64,000 bases of DNA from Flavobacterium pectinovorum. Lineage in GTDB: Bacteria; Bacteroidota; Bacteroidia; Flavobacteriales; Flavobacteriaceae. Location of the stretch: positions 62,001-126,000 of the forward strand of contig NZ_JAFEVZ010000007.1 of NCBI RefSeq assembly GCF_022802975.1, written 5' to 3'. Positions within the stretch are counted from its first letter, which is position 1; each line of letters begins with the position of its first letter. The notes beneath the pieces were generated by a model that made no database searches, was not told the origin of the DNA, and saw only the letters and a program-made list of their open reading frames with translations. The translations under genes were made by a program, and so were the position numbers. Shown here piece by piece: positions 19,062 to 26,617 of this stretch.

Positions 19062-19241
19062 ATGGCATTTATGAATCCCGGAGGAACCCATCTCAATAGA
19101 AAAACTGCCTGTACAAAAAAGCAGCTGATCTATTAGAAAAAACTATATAAATCAGATCCTTATGGAAGACTTGCGTATCCGTTAAGAGCATTTTTAAAAT
19201 CAAATTTATCCAACGATTTTATTCAACAAAAATCAAGATAG
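19062..19241 (+). pseudogene. Possible gene remnant in the gap before the lipoprotein gene
   Basis: The 520-bp gap 18851-19370 is mostly AT-rich. One plus-strand frame from ATG 19062 to TAG 19239-19241 stays open except for one TAG (19134-19136), and after it reads SDPYGRLAYPLRAFLKSN, which looks protein-like. I do not recognise a family. A short hairpin (TTACAC at 19313-19318, GTGTAA at 19326-19331, then a T run) follows, in the leader of the next gene. Confidence 0.18.
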
Positions 19242-19370
19242 CTTAAATGTTAATAATCAAAAACTGGTTTCATCGCAATTAATTTAGTAACTTGTAGAAC
19301 CTAAGTTTTATTTTACACTGTAACTGTGTAATTTTTATTTGAATAAAATATAAATCACAAAACCTGTTTC

Positions 19371-19946
19371 ATGAAAAAAAATCTTCTACTATTATTTATT
19401 CCATCGCTATTTATTTCATGCGAAAATAAAAAAGAACTCGAATTACAAAACAGAGAAAAAGCTTTAATGGTAAGGGAAGAACAACTAGCTGACAAAGAAA
19501 CAGAATATCAGTCACTGGTTTTATTCCGCGACAGCATTATAGCCTTAAAAGACAATGTGAAAGTTGGCAACGAACATCTGAAAGAATGGCCAAAAAATAT
19601 TCAGGGCATCTGGAACAGTAAAATGCTTTGCAGAGAATCTAATTGCAATCAATATGTAATTGGAGATCAACGCAATGAATCCTGGCAGTTTTTGACTGAT
19701 TCTACAGGAATTTATACTAATGTTTTAAGCAACAAAAAACTCATCCGTGTACTTAAAGCAAAATATATTCAGGATAAAATACAGCTTGAATTTAATAGTG
19801 ACAGTATTTCAAAAAATAAAACAAAGATCAATGTAGTACTTGATGACATACAGGAAAATGTCATTAAAGGCACTCAGACAATTACCGGACAGGATAATTG
19901 CACCGCAAGATTTTCAGTAGAACTTACCCTTCCTCAAAAGAAATAA
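19371..19946 (+). CDS. Small lipoprotein with an N-terminal coiled coil, unknown function
   Basis: The 191-residue product has a clear lipobox (LFISC, Cys17), then a charged heptad-like segment (about 19-60: KELELQNREKALMVREEQL) predicted to coil, and a compact C-terminal beta-rich region (about 75-190) with IQGIWNSKMLC, NESWQFLTDSTGIYTN and a final CTARFSVEL, reminiscent of lipocalin-like folds. It has four cysteines past the lipidated one (CRESNC and later). Only 3 bp separate it from the antiporter gene, so the two are co-transcribed; a role in ion or osmotic stress is inferred from that alone. Confidence 0.75.
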   Translation: MKKNLLLLFIPSLFISCENKKELELQNREKALMVREEQLADKETEYQSLVLFRDSIIALKDNVKVGNEHLKEWPKNIQGIWNSKMLCRESNCNQYVIGDQRNESWQFLTDSTGIYTNVLSNKKLIRVLKAKYIQDKIQLEFNSDSISKNKTKINVVLDDIQENVIKGTQTITGQDNCTARFSVELTLPQKK

Positions 19947-19949
19947 TTT

Positions 19950-22067
19950 ATGTTATTAAATATACAACACATCAGTCTTCCTATTGAAGATCCATTACTG
20001 AAATACCTTATCGAACTTATCATAATTTTGTGTATTCCGCTTTTATTGAACAAAATAAAAGTACCTCACCTTTTAGGCCTTATCATAGCCGGTGCGGTAA
20101 TAGGCCCAAACGGATTTAATATTCTGGCCCGGGACAGCAGTATTGTGGTAACAGGAACAACCGGGCTTCTTTATATTATGTTTCTGGCAGGGCTTGAAAT
20201 TGATATGGGCGATTTTAAAAAGAATAAATGGAAGAGCATTACTTTTTCACTTTACACCTTTGCTGTCCCCTTTATTCTTGGGCTCATTGGCGGTTACTAC
20301 ATATTACATTTTTCGTTTCTGACATCTGTACTTTTTGCCAGTCTTTTTTCATCTCACACTCTTATCGTATATCCAATGGTTAGCAAACTGGGAATTGCTA
20401 AAAAACTGGCCGTTAATATTACGGTTGGCGGAACAATGATTACAGATGTGCTCTCACTTCTCGTATTGGCTGTGGTAGTAGGTATGTCCCAAGGAGAGGT
20501 TGGGACTTCTTTCTGGGTTACATTATCAGTATCTATGTTAGTTTTTGCTTTGATTGTTTTACTTGTGTTTCCAATTATTGCACGCTGGTTTTTTAAAAAT
20601 GTAGAGGATAAAATTTCACAGTATATTTTTGTTATTGTAATGATATACCTTGCCTCATTATTAGCAGAATTAGCAGGAATTGAAGCGATTATCGGAGCCT
20701 TTTTTGCCGGTCTTGCACTAAACCGGCTTATACCGCATACGTCTTCACTTATGAATCGGGTAGAATTTGTTGGAAATGCTATTTTTATACCCTTTTTCCT
20801 AATCAGTGTAGGAATGCTGATTGACTTTAATGCTTTTATTCAGAGTTGGGAAACTTTGGGTGTGGCCTCGGTTATGCTTGCAGCTTCTATTGGAGGGAAA
20901 TATTTGGCCGCTTATTTTACAAAAAAAACATTTAGTCTTACCAATGACGAGGGCACCCTTATTTTTGGAATGAGTTCTGCATCTGCGGCAGCGACATTAG
21001 CAGCTGTTATGGTGGGATACAACATTATTTTATCTGAAAATGAAGCCGGAGAACCTATTCGTCTGTTGAATGAGCATGTGCTTAACGGAAGTATTTTACT
21101 GATATTGGTTTCCTGTACGATTTCATCATTTGTTTCAATGGCTAGTGCGCAAAGGATAGCTGATTCTGACAAAGAAGAAACAGTTGCAGGTTCAGGTCAT
21201 GAAAAAGAAAATATTCTGATTGCCTTAAATCATGAAAATACCGTAGAGAAATTAGTAAACCTAGGCCTTCTGATAAAAACACAAACTAACAAAGAAGGAC
21301 TATTTGCATTAAATATTATCAATGAAGACAAAAGTGAATCATCCTCAAAAAATGCAGAAAAATTATTGGGAGTCTCTGTAAATATAGCTTCCGGAGCAGA
21401 TGTAAAACTAAATCCAATTACGCGATATGATAATGATGTTGTATCCGGTATAAATAATGTTGTTAAGGAACAAAACATTACCGATTTGATTATTGGATTA
21501 GAAGAAAAAGGGTTTTCATCATCCTTTCTTTATAATCTTTACAACGGTTATCTGCGCAATAAACAAATTAACATCATCATTTATCACGCCATTCAGCCCG
21601 TAGCAACCATAAAAAAATATGCTGTTCTCATTCCTCCAAATGCGGAACGTGAGCCGGGCTTTTTTCATTCACTCCTGAGAGTTTGGAATATTGGTAAAAA
21701 TTCAGGAGCAAAAATGAGTTTTTATGCCAATGAAAAAACAAATCATATTTTAAAAAGTATTATTAAAAAAGCCAATATCGAAGCCGTTTTTAATACCATA
21801 ACAACATGGCAGGAAGGCCAGGAAGCAGCTTTTGGTTTAGATCAGGACGAAGGTTTGATTCTGTTAATGGCAGACAGAGGCATGGATTCTTATCTCTCAA
21901 AAATGCAGGATATCCCTGAAATCCTCAATAAAAATCTCAGTAACAATAATTATATTCTTATTTATCCTTTTTCAAAAATTGACAAAACCGTTACCGAAAA
22001 AAGAGCGGTAAGCAACCTCGATGATTTTGCCGATATTGGAAAGATTATTGGAAAAATTTTTAAATAA
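19950..22067 (+). CDS. CPA2-family cation/proton antiporter with cytosolic USP-like tail
   Basis: Inner-membrane exchanger of Na+ or K+ for protons. The first about 400 of 705 residues form about 12-13 membrane segments with the Na_H_exchanger pattern: LLGLIIAGAVIGPNGF, LLYIMFLAGLEIDM, ITDVLSLLVLAVVVG (the ion-binding region with its aspartate) and the GIEAIIGAFFAGLALNR segment. After about 415 a soluble region begins with ENILIALNHENTVEKLVNLG, resembling universal-stress-protein domains in two copies, instead of the TrkA-N domain of KefB/KefC. The protein follows a coiled-coil lipoprotein in a tight operon. Ion specificity cannot be told. Confidence 0.9.
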   Translation: MLLNIQHISLPIEDPLLKYLIELIIILCIPLLLNKIKVPHLLGLIIAGAVIGPNGFNILARDSSIVVTGTTGLLYIMFLAGLEIDMGDFKKNKWKSITFSLYTFAVPFILGLIGGYYILHFSFLTSVLFASLFSSHTLIVYPMVSKLGIAKKLAVNITVGGTMITDVLSLLVLAVVVGMSQGEVGTSFWVTLSVSMLVFALIVLLVFPIIARWFFKNVEDKISQYIFVIVMIYLASLLAELAGIEAIIGAFFAGLALNRLIPHTSSLMNRVEFVGNAIFIPFFLISVGMLIDFNAFIQSWETLGVASVMLAASIGGKYLAAYFTKKTFSLTNDEGTLIFGMSSASAAATLAAVMVGYNIILSENEAGEPIRLLNEHVLNGSILLILVSCTISSFVSMASAQRIADSDKEETVAGSGHEKENILIALNHENTVEKLVNLGLLIKTQTNKEGLFALNIINEDKSESSSKNAEKLLGVSVNIASGADVKLNPITRYDNDVVSGINNVVKEQNITDLIIGLEEKGFSSSFLYNLYNGYLRNKQINIIIYHAIQPVATIKKYAVLIPPNAEREPGFFHSLLRVWNIGKNSGAKMSFYANEKTNHILKSIIKKANIEAVFNTITTWQEGQEAAFGLDQDEGLILLMADRGMDSYLSKMQDIPEILNKNLSNNNYILIYPFSKIDKTVTEKRAVSNLDDFADIGKIIGKIFK

Positions 22068-22108
22068 AACTTAAACAGGCTCTTAATAAAATCCCCTTTC
22101 TTTTATCT

Positions 22109-22116
22109 TAACTTTG
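22109..22116 (+). promoter_or_regulatory. Candidate -7 box of the monooxygenase gene
   Basis: TAACTTTG fits TAnnTTTG and would start transcription about 33 bases before the GTG start, which supports that start. No TTG is found at the expected -33 distance. Confidence 0.35.
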
Positions 22117-22155
22117 CACTGTTTAAAATACCAGCAATAATCATCAAGCAAAAAA

Positions 22156-23619
22156 GTGGAAGCTAAAAAAGAGGAAAATGACCCCGTAAACTGGACGATC
22201 TGTCAGGAATGCCAAGGTCGTGGAAAAAAAAGTCGAAGGATCAGCAAAAAAGTAAAACTTCATTATCAAATTGCTTTAGATGAATTCGAAAAAACAAATG
22301 GCAAAGGTACAGCTCCTGTTCAGCCTAAAGGAAATTTGTACTCATGCCCGAAATGTCTCGGGTCCGGATTACTGCCTGCTCACACCCTTCCGACAGCAAA
22401 TAAAGAAAACTATCCACATGTTGCAATCATTGGTGGCGGTATAGGCGGAATGGCTCTGGCTGTTGCCTGTTTACACCGTGGAATTCCTTTTACTCTTTAC
22501 GAACGTGACAAAGATTTCAATGCCCGGTCTCAAGGGTATGGACTGACTTTACAGCAGGCCAGCAAAGCAATTCAGGGATTAGGCCTTTTCTCTTTAAAAG
22601 AAGGAGTAATTTCTACGAGGCATCTGGTTCATACTCCTGAAGGAAAAATAATTGGCGAATGGGGAACCCGAAAATGGCTTCAGTCAGAGACAAAAACTTC
22701 GTCTAAACGCACAAATGTACATATTGCACGCCAAGCTTTGCGGTTAGCATTATTGGAGCAGCTCGGCGGAAACGACATGGTACAGTGGGGCCACCAATTA
22801 GTAGATTTTAAACAAAATGATAATGAAGGTGTTAATCTCAATTTTCAGGTTGACGGGAAAATAAAGAGCACTAAGGCAGATCTTGTGGTTGGAGCCGATG
22901 GTATTCGCAGTGCTGTACGAAGATTGCTGATTGGAGAACACAATACGCCTTTACGTTATCTGGGCTGTATTGTGATATTAGGTATTTGTCCATTAAATAC
23001 TCTTCAGGACCTTAAAAATCCTCTATTAGATTCAGCCACTGTTTTTCAAACGGCTAATGGCCATGAGCGAATCTACCTTATGCCTTATTCGTTAGATTCA
23101 GTGATGTGGCAACTTAGCTTCCCAATGTCTGAAGAAGACGCAAAGTCTTTAAGCGTAAAAGGTTCTCAGGCACTCAAGGAAGAAGCATGCAGAAGAATCC
23201 AGTGGCATGACCCTATCCCTCAAATTTTATCAGCAACTCAGGAAGCTCTTATTTCAGGTTATCCTGTGTATGATCGTGAATTACTCAAACCGGAATTGTT
23301 AGAGAAATCGGGAAAAGTGACTTTAATCGGAGATGCTGCACATCCTATGAGTCCGTTTAAAGGACAAGGTGCAAATCAGGCGCTGTTGGACGCACTATCA
23401 CTGGCCCGCGAAATTACCAAAGGATGTAAATCTTTATCTCACTGGAAGAAAGTCGGATTGAGAGCAGCGGTATTAGCTGAATTTGAATCAGAAATGTTAA
23501 AACGCAGTGCCATAAAAGTACAAGATTCTGCAGAAGCCGCACAGTTCCTGCATTCTGAAGTTGTCCTTCATGAAAGTGATGCTCCCAGAAGATGGTTCAA
23601 GAAAAAAGACACTCAATAA
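22156..23619 (+). CDS. FAD-dependent monooxygenase with N-terminal CxxCxGxG pair
   Basis: Probable NAD(P)H-dependent aromatic or polyene hydroxylase of the p-hydroxybenzoate hydroxylase fold. The 487-residue protein begins with GTG; the first in-frame ATG is well inside the FAD domain, so the GTG is needed. Residues 16-23 (CQECQGRG) and 64-71 (CPKCLGSG) are two DnaJ-like zinc-binding knuckles, separated by a basic segment. The FAD domain follows: GGGIGG at 93-98, the DG motif VVGADGIRSAVRR, and GDAAHPMSPFKGQGANQAL. The zinc-type pair in front of a flavin hydroxylase is unusual. The substrate is unknown. It lies 88 bp after the antiporter, with its own -7-like box. Confidence 0.88.
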   Translation: MEAKKEENDPVNWTICQECQGRGKKSRRISKKVKLHYQIALDEFEKTNGKGTAPVQPKGNLYSCPKCLGSGLLPAHTLPTANKENYPHVAIIGGGIGGMALAVACLHRGIPFTLYERDKDFNARSQGYGLTLQQASKAIQGLGLFSLKEGVISTRHLVHTPEGKIIGEWGTRKWLQSETKTSSKRTNVHIARQALRLALLEQLGGNDMVQWGHQLVDFKQNDNEGVNLNFQVDGKIKSTKADLVVGADGIRSAVRRLLIGEHNTPLRYLGCIVILGICPLNTLQDLKNPLLDSATVFQTANGHERIYLMPYSLDSVMWQLSFPMSEEDAKSLSVKGSQALKEEACRRIQWHDPIPQILSATQEALISGYPVYDRELLKPELLEKSGKVTLIGDAAHPMSPFKGQGANQALLDALSLAREITKGCKSLSHWKKVGLRAAVLAEFESEMLKRSAIKVQDSAEAAQFLHSEVVLHESDAPRRWFKKKDTQ

Positions 23620-23636
23620 GTTGTTCAAAAAACAAA

Positions 23637-23662
23637 AAAGGCTGTCCGGAAAGACAACCTTT
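23637..23662 (-). terminator. Terminator of the M16 protease gene
   Basis: An 11-bp stem with two G-T pairs (23637-23647 with 23652-23662, 4-nt loop) is followed on the minus strand by a U-rich run (complement of 23624-23639). It separates two convergent genes. Confidence 0.7.
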
Positions 23663-23696
23663 AATGACTAATTAAAAAAAATGTATGCTAAAGTTC

Positions 23697-26507
23697 TTAT
23701 TTCCCTGAAGTTTTTTCAGGGCTCATAATTACTTCGACGCTACTAGAACTATCCAAAACGTGCTTACTAAACTGCTGAATAGTTTTCTGATTAATTTTAG
23801 AAATTAAATTTTTATATTCTTCATCCTGTAAAAACGGAATCTGATTTAAGCTGTTGTTGTAAAGTGTCGAGTTCCAGAAAGAATTGGTTTTTAATGATTC
23901 TTCCCTGTTTTTCAGGAGTGCTTTTTTGATGTCTTCCAAATCATTGGCATTAACTGGATTGGTTTTCAAATCATTCAGTTCCTTCCAGACAATCTGCATT
24001 AATTTTTCCTGTTTATCAGGATTACAATCGAAAGTTAAAGCAAGACTGAAAACCGGTGCAGGAATCTGTTCGAGGTTACCGCCAACACTTACGCCGTAAC
24101 TTCCGCCTTCTTCTTCGCGAATGGTCTGTAAAAATCGTTTGGATAATAACTCGCCAATAATGTACATGGTCATTGCATTTTCTTTGCTGTACTCGGTCTT
24201 ACCCGTCAAATTCAGATAAACCGTAGTTTTAGCAACTTCCATCGGACGTTTGAAATGCACCACTGTTTTTCCTTTTTTAGGTTCAATATGATGATCGACA
24301 TAATTCTCTTTTACAGCCGGATTCGATTTTAGGTTTCCAACGTATTTCTGAATTAATTCTAATCCCGATTCAGGGATATTTCCAACAAAAATAAACGTGA
24401 AATCAGACGCATTTTTGATTCGGTCACGGTAAATACTTTCTGCTTTTTTCAGATCAATTGTTTCCAGAAATTTATCGTTGAACAAAAAAGTTCTTGGATT
24501 ATGATTTGAATTTGCTACATCAATAGAATCCTTAAAAGCGCTTCCGTTGTCTTTTTTAATGGTTTCCAGACGATTTTTGTACTGTTCTTTCAAAATGCTA
24601 AAAATGTTCGGGTCAAAACGGGGCGCTTCAAAAGAAAGATATAGCAATTGCAGCATCGTTTCAAAATCGGCTTTATTGGAACTTCCCTGAAATCCCTGTG
24701 TTTCATCACCAATAAACGGAGCAGACTGAGCCACTTTTCCTGTCAGTTTTTCTTTTAAACCAATGTTGTCAAAATTTCCTAAACCGGAAGATCTTGCCAG
24801 TGTGGTTGCAATTTCTGCAGAGGTTAAATCCTCTGTTTTTACTAAAGATTTACCTCCTTTTGAAAAGGCAGAAAACACAATCTGATCCTGGGAATAAGTT
24901 GTTGGAAGCACAATTATTTTAGCATCATTTTGTAAAATATAACCTTTCGCCTCTTTTATCCCGGCTACTTCAAATGTTTTTTTGACAGCAGCAGGCTTCA
25001 GTTCTTTTTCAATCAAAGGGGCATTATTTTCTTTTTTGGTATAAGGTTCTAAAGACATGCTTTCTACCTTTTTCATCACGCTAACAACAGCATCTTTAGT
25101 AGGAAAATTTGCTTTATCTTCTTCAGAACCTGTCACTAAAGCCACCTGATTTTCTGGTTTTTGAATGGTTTTTACATAAGAATTCAACTCTTCCAAAGTG
25201 ATGCTTTTAATAATGCCGACAATTAGTTTGTAATCATCATCGGCAGAAAGAAAAGGTTTTGCTTTAAGGAAATAATTAGTCAGTTTATCTGCCCAGCTTT
25301 CGTTATCGACTTTATCTTTATTGCTCAGAAAATCATCATACGAACTAATAAAGAGTTTTTTGGTACGGTCTAATTCTAACTGGACAGCCCCAAAACGTTT
25401 GATACGTTCAGCTTCGGTGTAGGCTTCTTCAAAAGCCTCGATTGTTTTTCCTTTTTTGGCTAAAGCCACAATGTTAAACGAATTACTAAGTCTTGAAATT
25501 GACTCAAAATACGTTTTTAGGCTTAAAGCAGAGCCTTGATTCTTTAAGAGTAATTCTTTGAAACGATTGTTCAGAATACTGGTGTAAAAAGAGTTTAGAA
25601 CATTTTTACGGGTTACAGTACTATCATTTACCAGTGGCTCATCAAAAACATATTTCAGTGTAATGGCTGTTGAAGAGGCTTCTTTATCGGAAGCGGTTCC
25701 AAAATACAATTCATCGTGCTTCGGAATTCCTTCATACGTTCTGGCAGCTGCTTTTTTTGCTAAAGGAATACCCGAAAATATCGTTTTTACCTTTTGTTCC
25801 ATGGCTTTTACGTCGATATCTCCAACAATGATTACAGCCTGCAAATCGGGTCTGTACCATTTTTTGTAGTAATTACGCAATTCAGCATATTTGAAATTGT
25901 TGATGATGTCCAAATCACCAATTACATCCCTTTTGCTGTATTTCGAATTTTTGTATAAAACGGGATCCGTCTGCATTTTTAAGCGAAAACTACTTGTGCG
26001 TCTGGTTCTCCATTCTTCACGGATCACCCCCCTTTCAGCATCAATTTCAGCATCGGCTAAAGACAATGCGCCTGACCAGTCATGTAAAACCCAAAGTGTA
26101 GAATCAATTAGTTTTTCATTAGTTACCGGAACCGTGCTGATGTTGTAAACCGTTTCGTCCTGAGCGGTATAAGCATTAATATCTTTACCAAAAGTGACTC
26201 CGTTTTTTTCCAGCATTTTGATGATACCTTTTCCTTTAAAATGCTTTGTACCGTTAAACGCCATGTGCTCCAGGAAATGCGCCAGTCCGTTTTGGTTGTC
26301 GTCTTCTAATATGGCGCCAACATTTTGAACGAAATAAAAACTTGCCCTGTCTTTTGGCTCTTCGTTATGCAGGATATAATAGGTTAAACCGTTTTTTAAT
26401 TTTCCGGTTGTCACGTTTTTGTCCAACGGAATTGTGGTTTTGAATTGAGAAAATGCTCCATGAAAAGACAGTAGCAGCATCCCAAAAATGATATTTTTTT
26501 TAGTCAT
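23697..26507 (-). CDS. Exported M16-family zinc metalloprotease (two-part, pitrilysin-like)
   Basis: Degrades peptides of limited size in a closed chamber, probably in the periplasm. Counting from MTKKNIIFGM, the protein has 936 residues with a signal peptide (about 1-21, ending AFSQ). An ATG 66 bases upstream (26573) would add a 22-residue charged extension running into an intergenic hairpin and is less likely. The inverted zinc motif is H77FLEH81 with Glu80 as base, and Glu158 (in AERGVIREE) the likely third ligand. Two M16 N/C-domain pairs fill the rest; the second half lacks the zinc motif, as usual. It is the last gene of the SusCD-ABC run. Confidence 0.92.
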   Translation of the reverse strand: MTKKNIIFGMLLLSFHGAFSQFKTTIPLDKNVTTGKLKNGLTYYILHNEEPKDRASFYFVQNVGAILEDDNQNGLAHFLEHMAFNGTKHFKGKGIIKMLEKNGVTFGKDINAYTAQDETVYNISTVPVTNEKLIDSTLWVLHDWSGALSLADAEIDAERGVIREEWRTRRTSSFRLKMQTDPVLYKNSKYSKRDVIGDLDIINNFKYAELRNYYKKWYRPDLQAVIIVGDIDVKAMEQKVKTIFSGIPLAKKAAARTYEGIPKHDELYFGTASDKEASSTAITLKYVFDEPLVNDSTVTRKNVLNSFYTSILNNRFKELLLKNQGSALSLKTYFESISRLSNSFNIVALAKKGKTIEAFEEAYTEAERIKRFGAVQLELDRTKKLFISSYDDFLSNKDKVDNESWADKLTNYFLKAKPFLSADDDYKLIVGIIKSITLEELNSYVKTIQKPENQVALVTGSEEDKANFPTKDAVVSVMKKVESMSLEPYTKKENNAPLIEKELKPAAVKKTFEVAGIKEAKGYILQNDAKIIVLPTTYSQDQIVFSAFSKGGKSLVKTEDLTSAEIATTLARSSGLGNFDNIGLKEKLTGKVAQSAPFIGDETQGFQGSSNKADFETMLQLLYLSFEAPRFDPNIFSILKEQYKNRLETIKKDNGSAFKDSIDVANSNHNPRTFLFNDKFLETIDLKKAESIYRDRIKNASDFTFIFVGNIPESGLELIQKYVGNLKSNPAVKENYVDHHIEPKKGKTVVHFKRPMEVAKTTVYLNLTGKTEYSKENAMTMYIIGELLSKRFLQTIREEEGGSYGVSVGGNLEQIPAPVFSLALTFDCNPDKQEKLMQIVWKELNDLKTNPVNANDLEDIKKALLKNREESLKTNSFWNSTLYNNSLNQIPFLQDEEYKNLISKINQKTIQQFSKHVLDSSSSVEVIMSPEKTSGK

Positions 26508-26532
26508 TTTTTTGTTTTTTTGCCCAATATCT

Positions 26533-26600
26533 GCCGTTAAAAAGTCAAAACAAGTATTTTTGAGTAGGTTCAAAAAATATCGAAAATCATTTTTAACGGC
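26533..26600 (-). other. Intergenic hairpin between the ABC permease and M16 genes
   Basis: Perfect 11-bp arms (GCCGTTAAAAA at 26533-26543, complement at 26590-26600) enclose 46 nt. No U tract follows directly on the minus strand, so it is more likely an mRNA processing or stability structure than a terminator. Confidence 0.45.
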
Positions 26601-26617
26601 AACAATAGGGAGGATTT

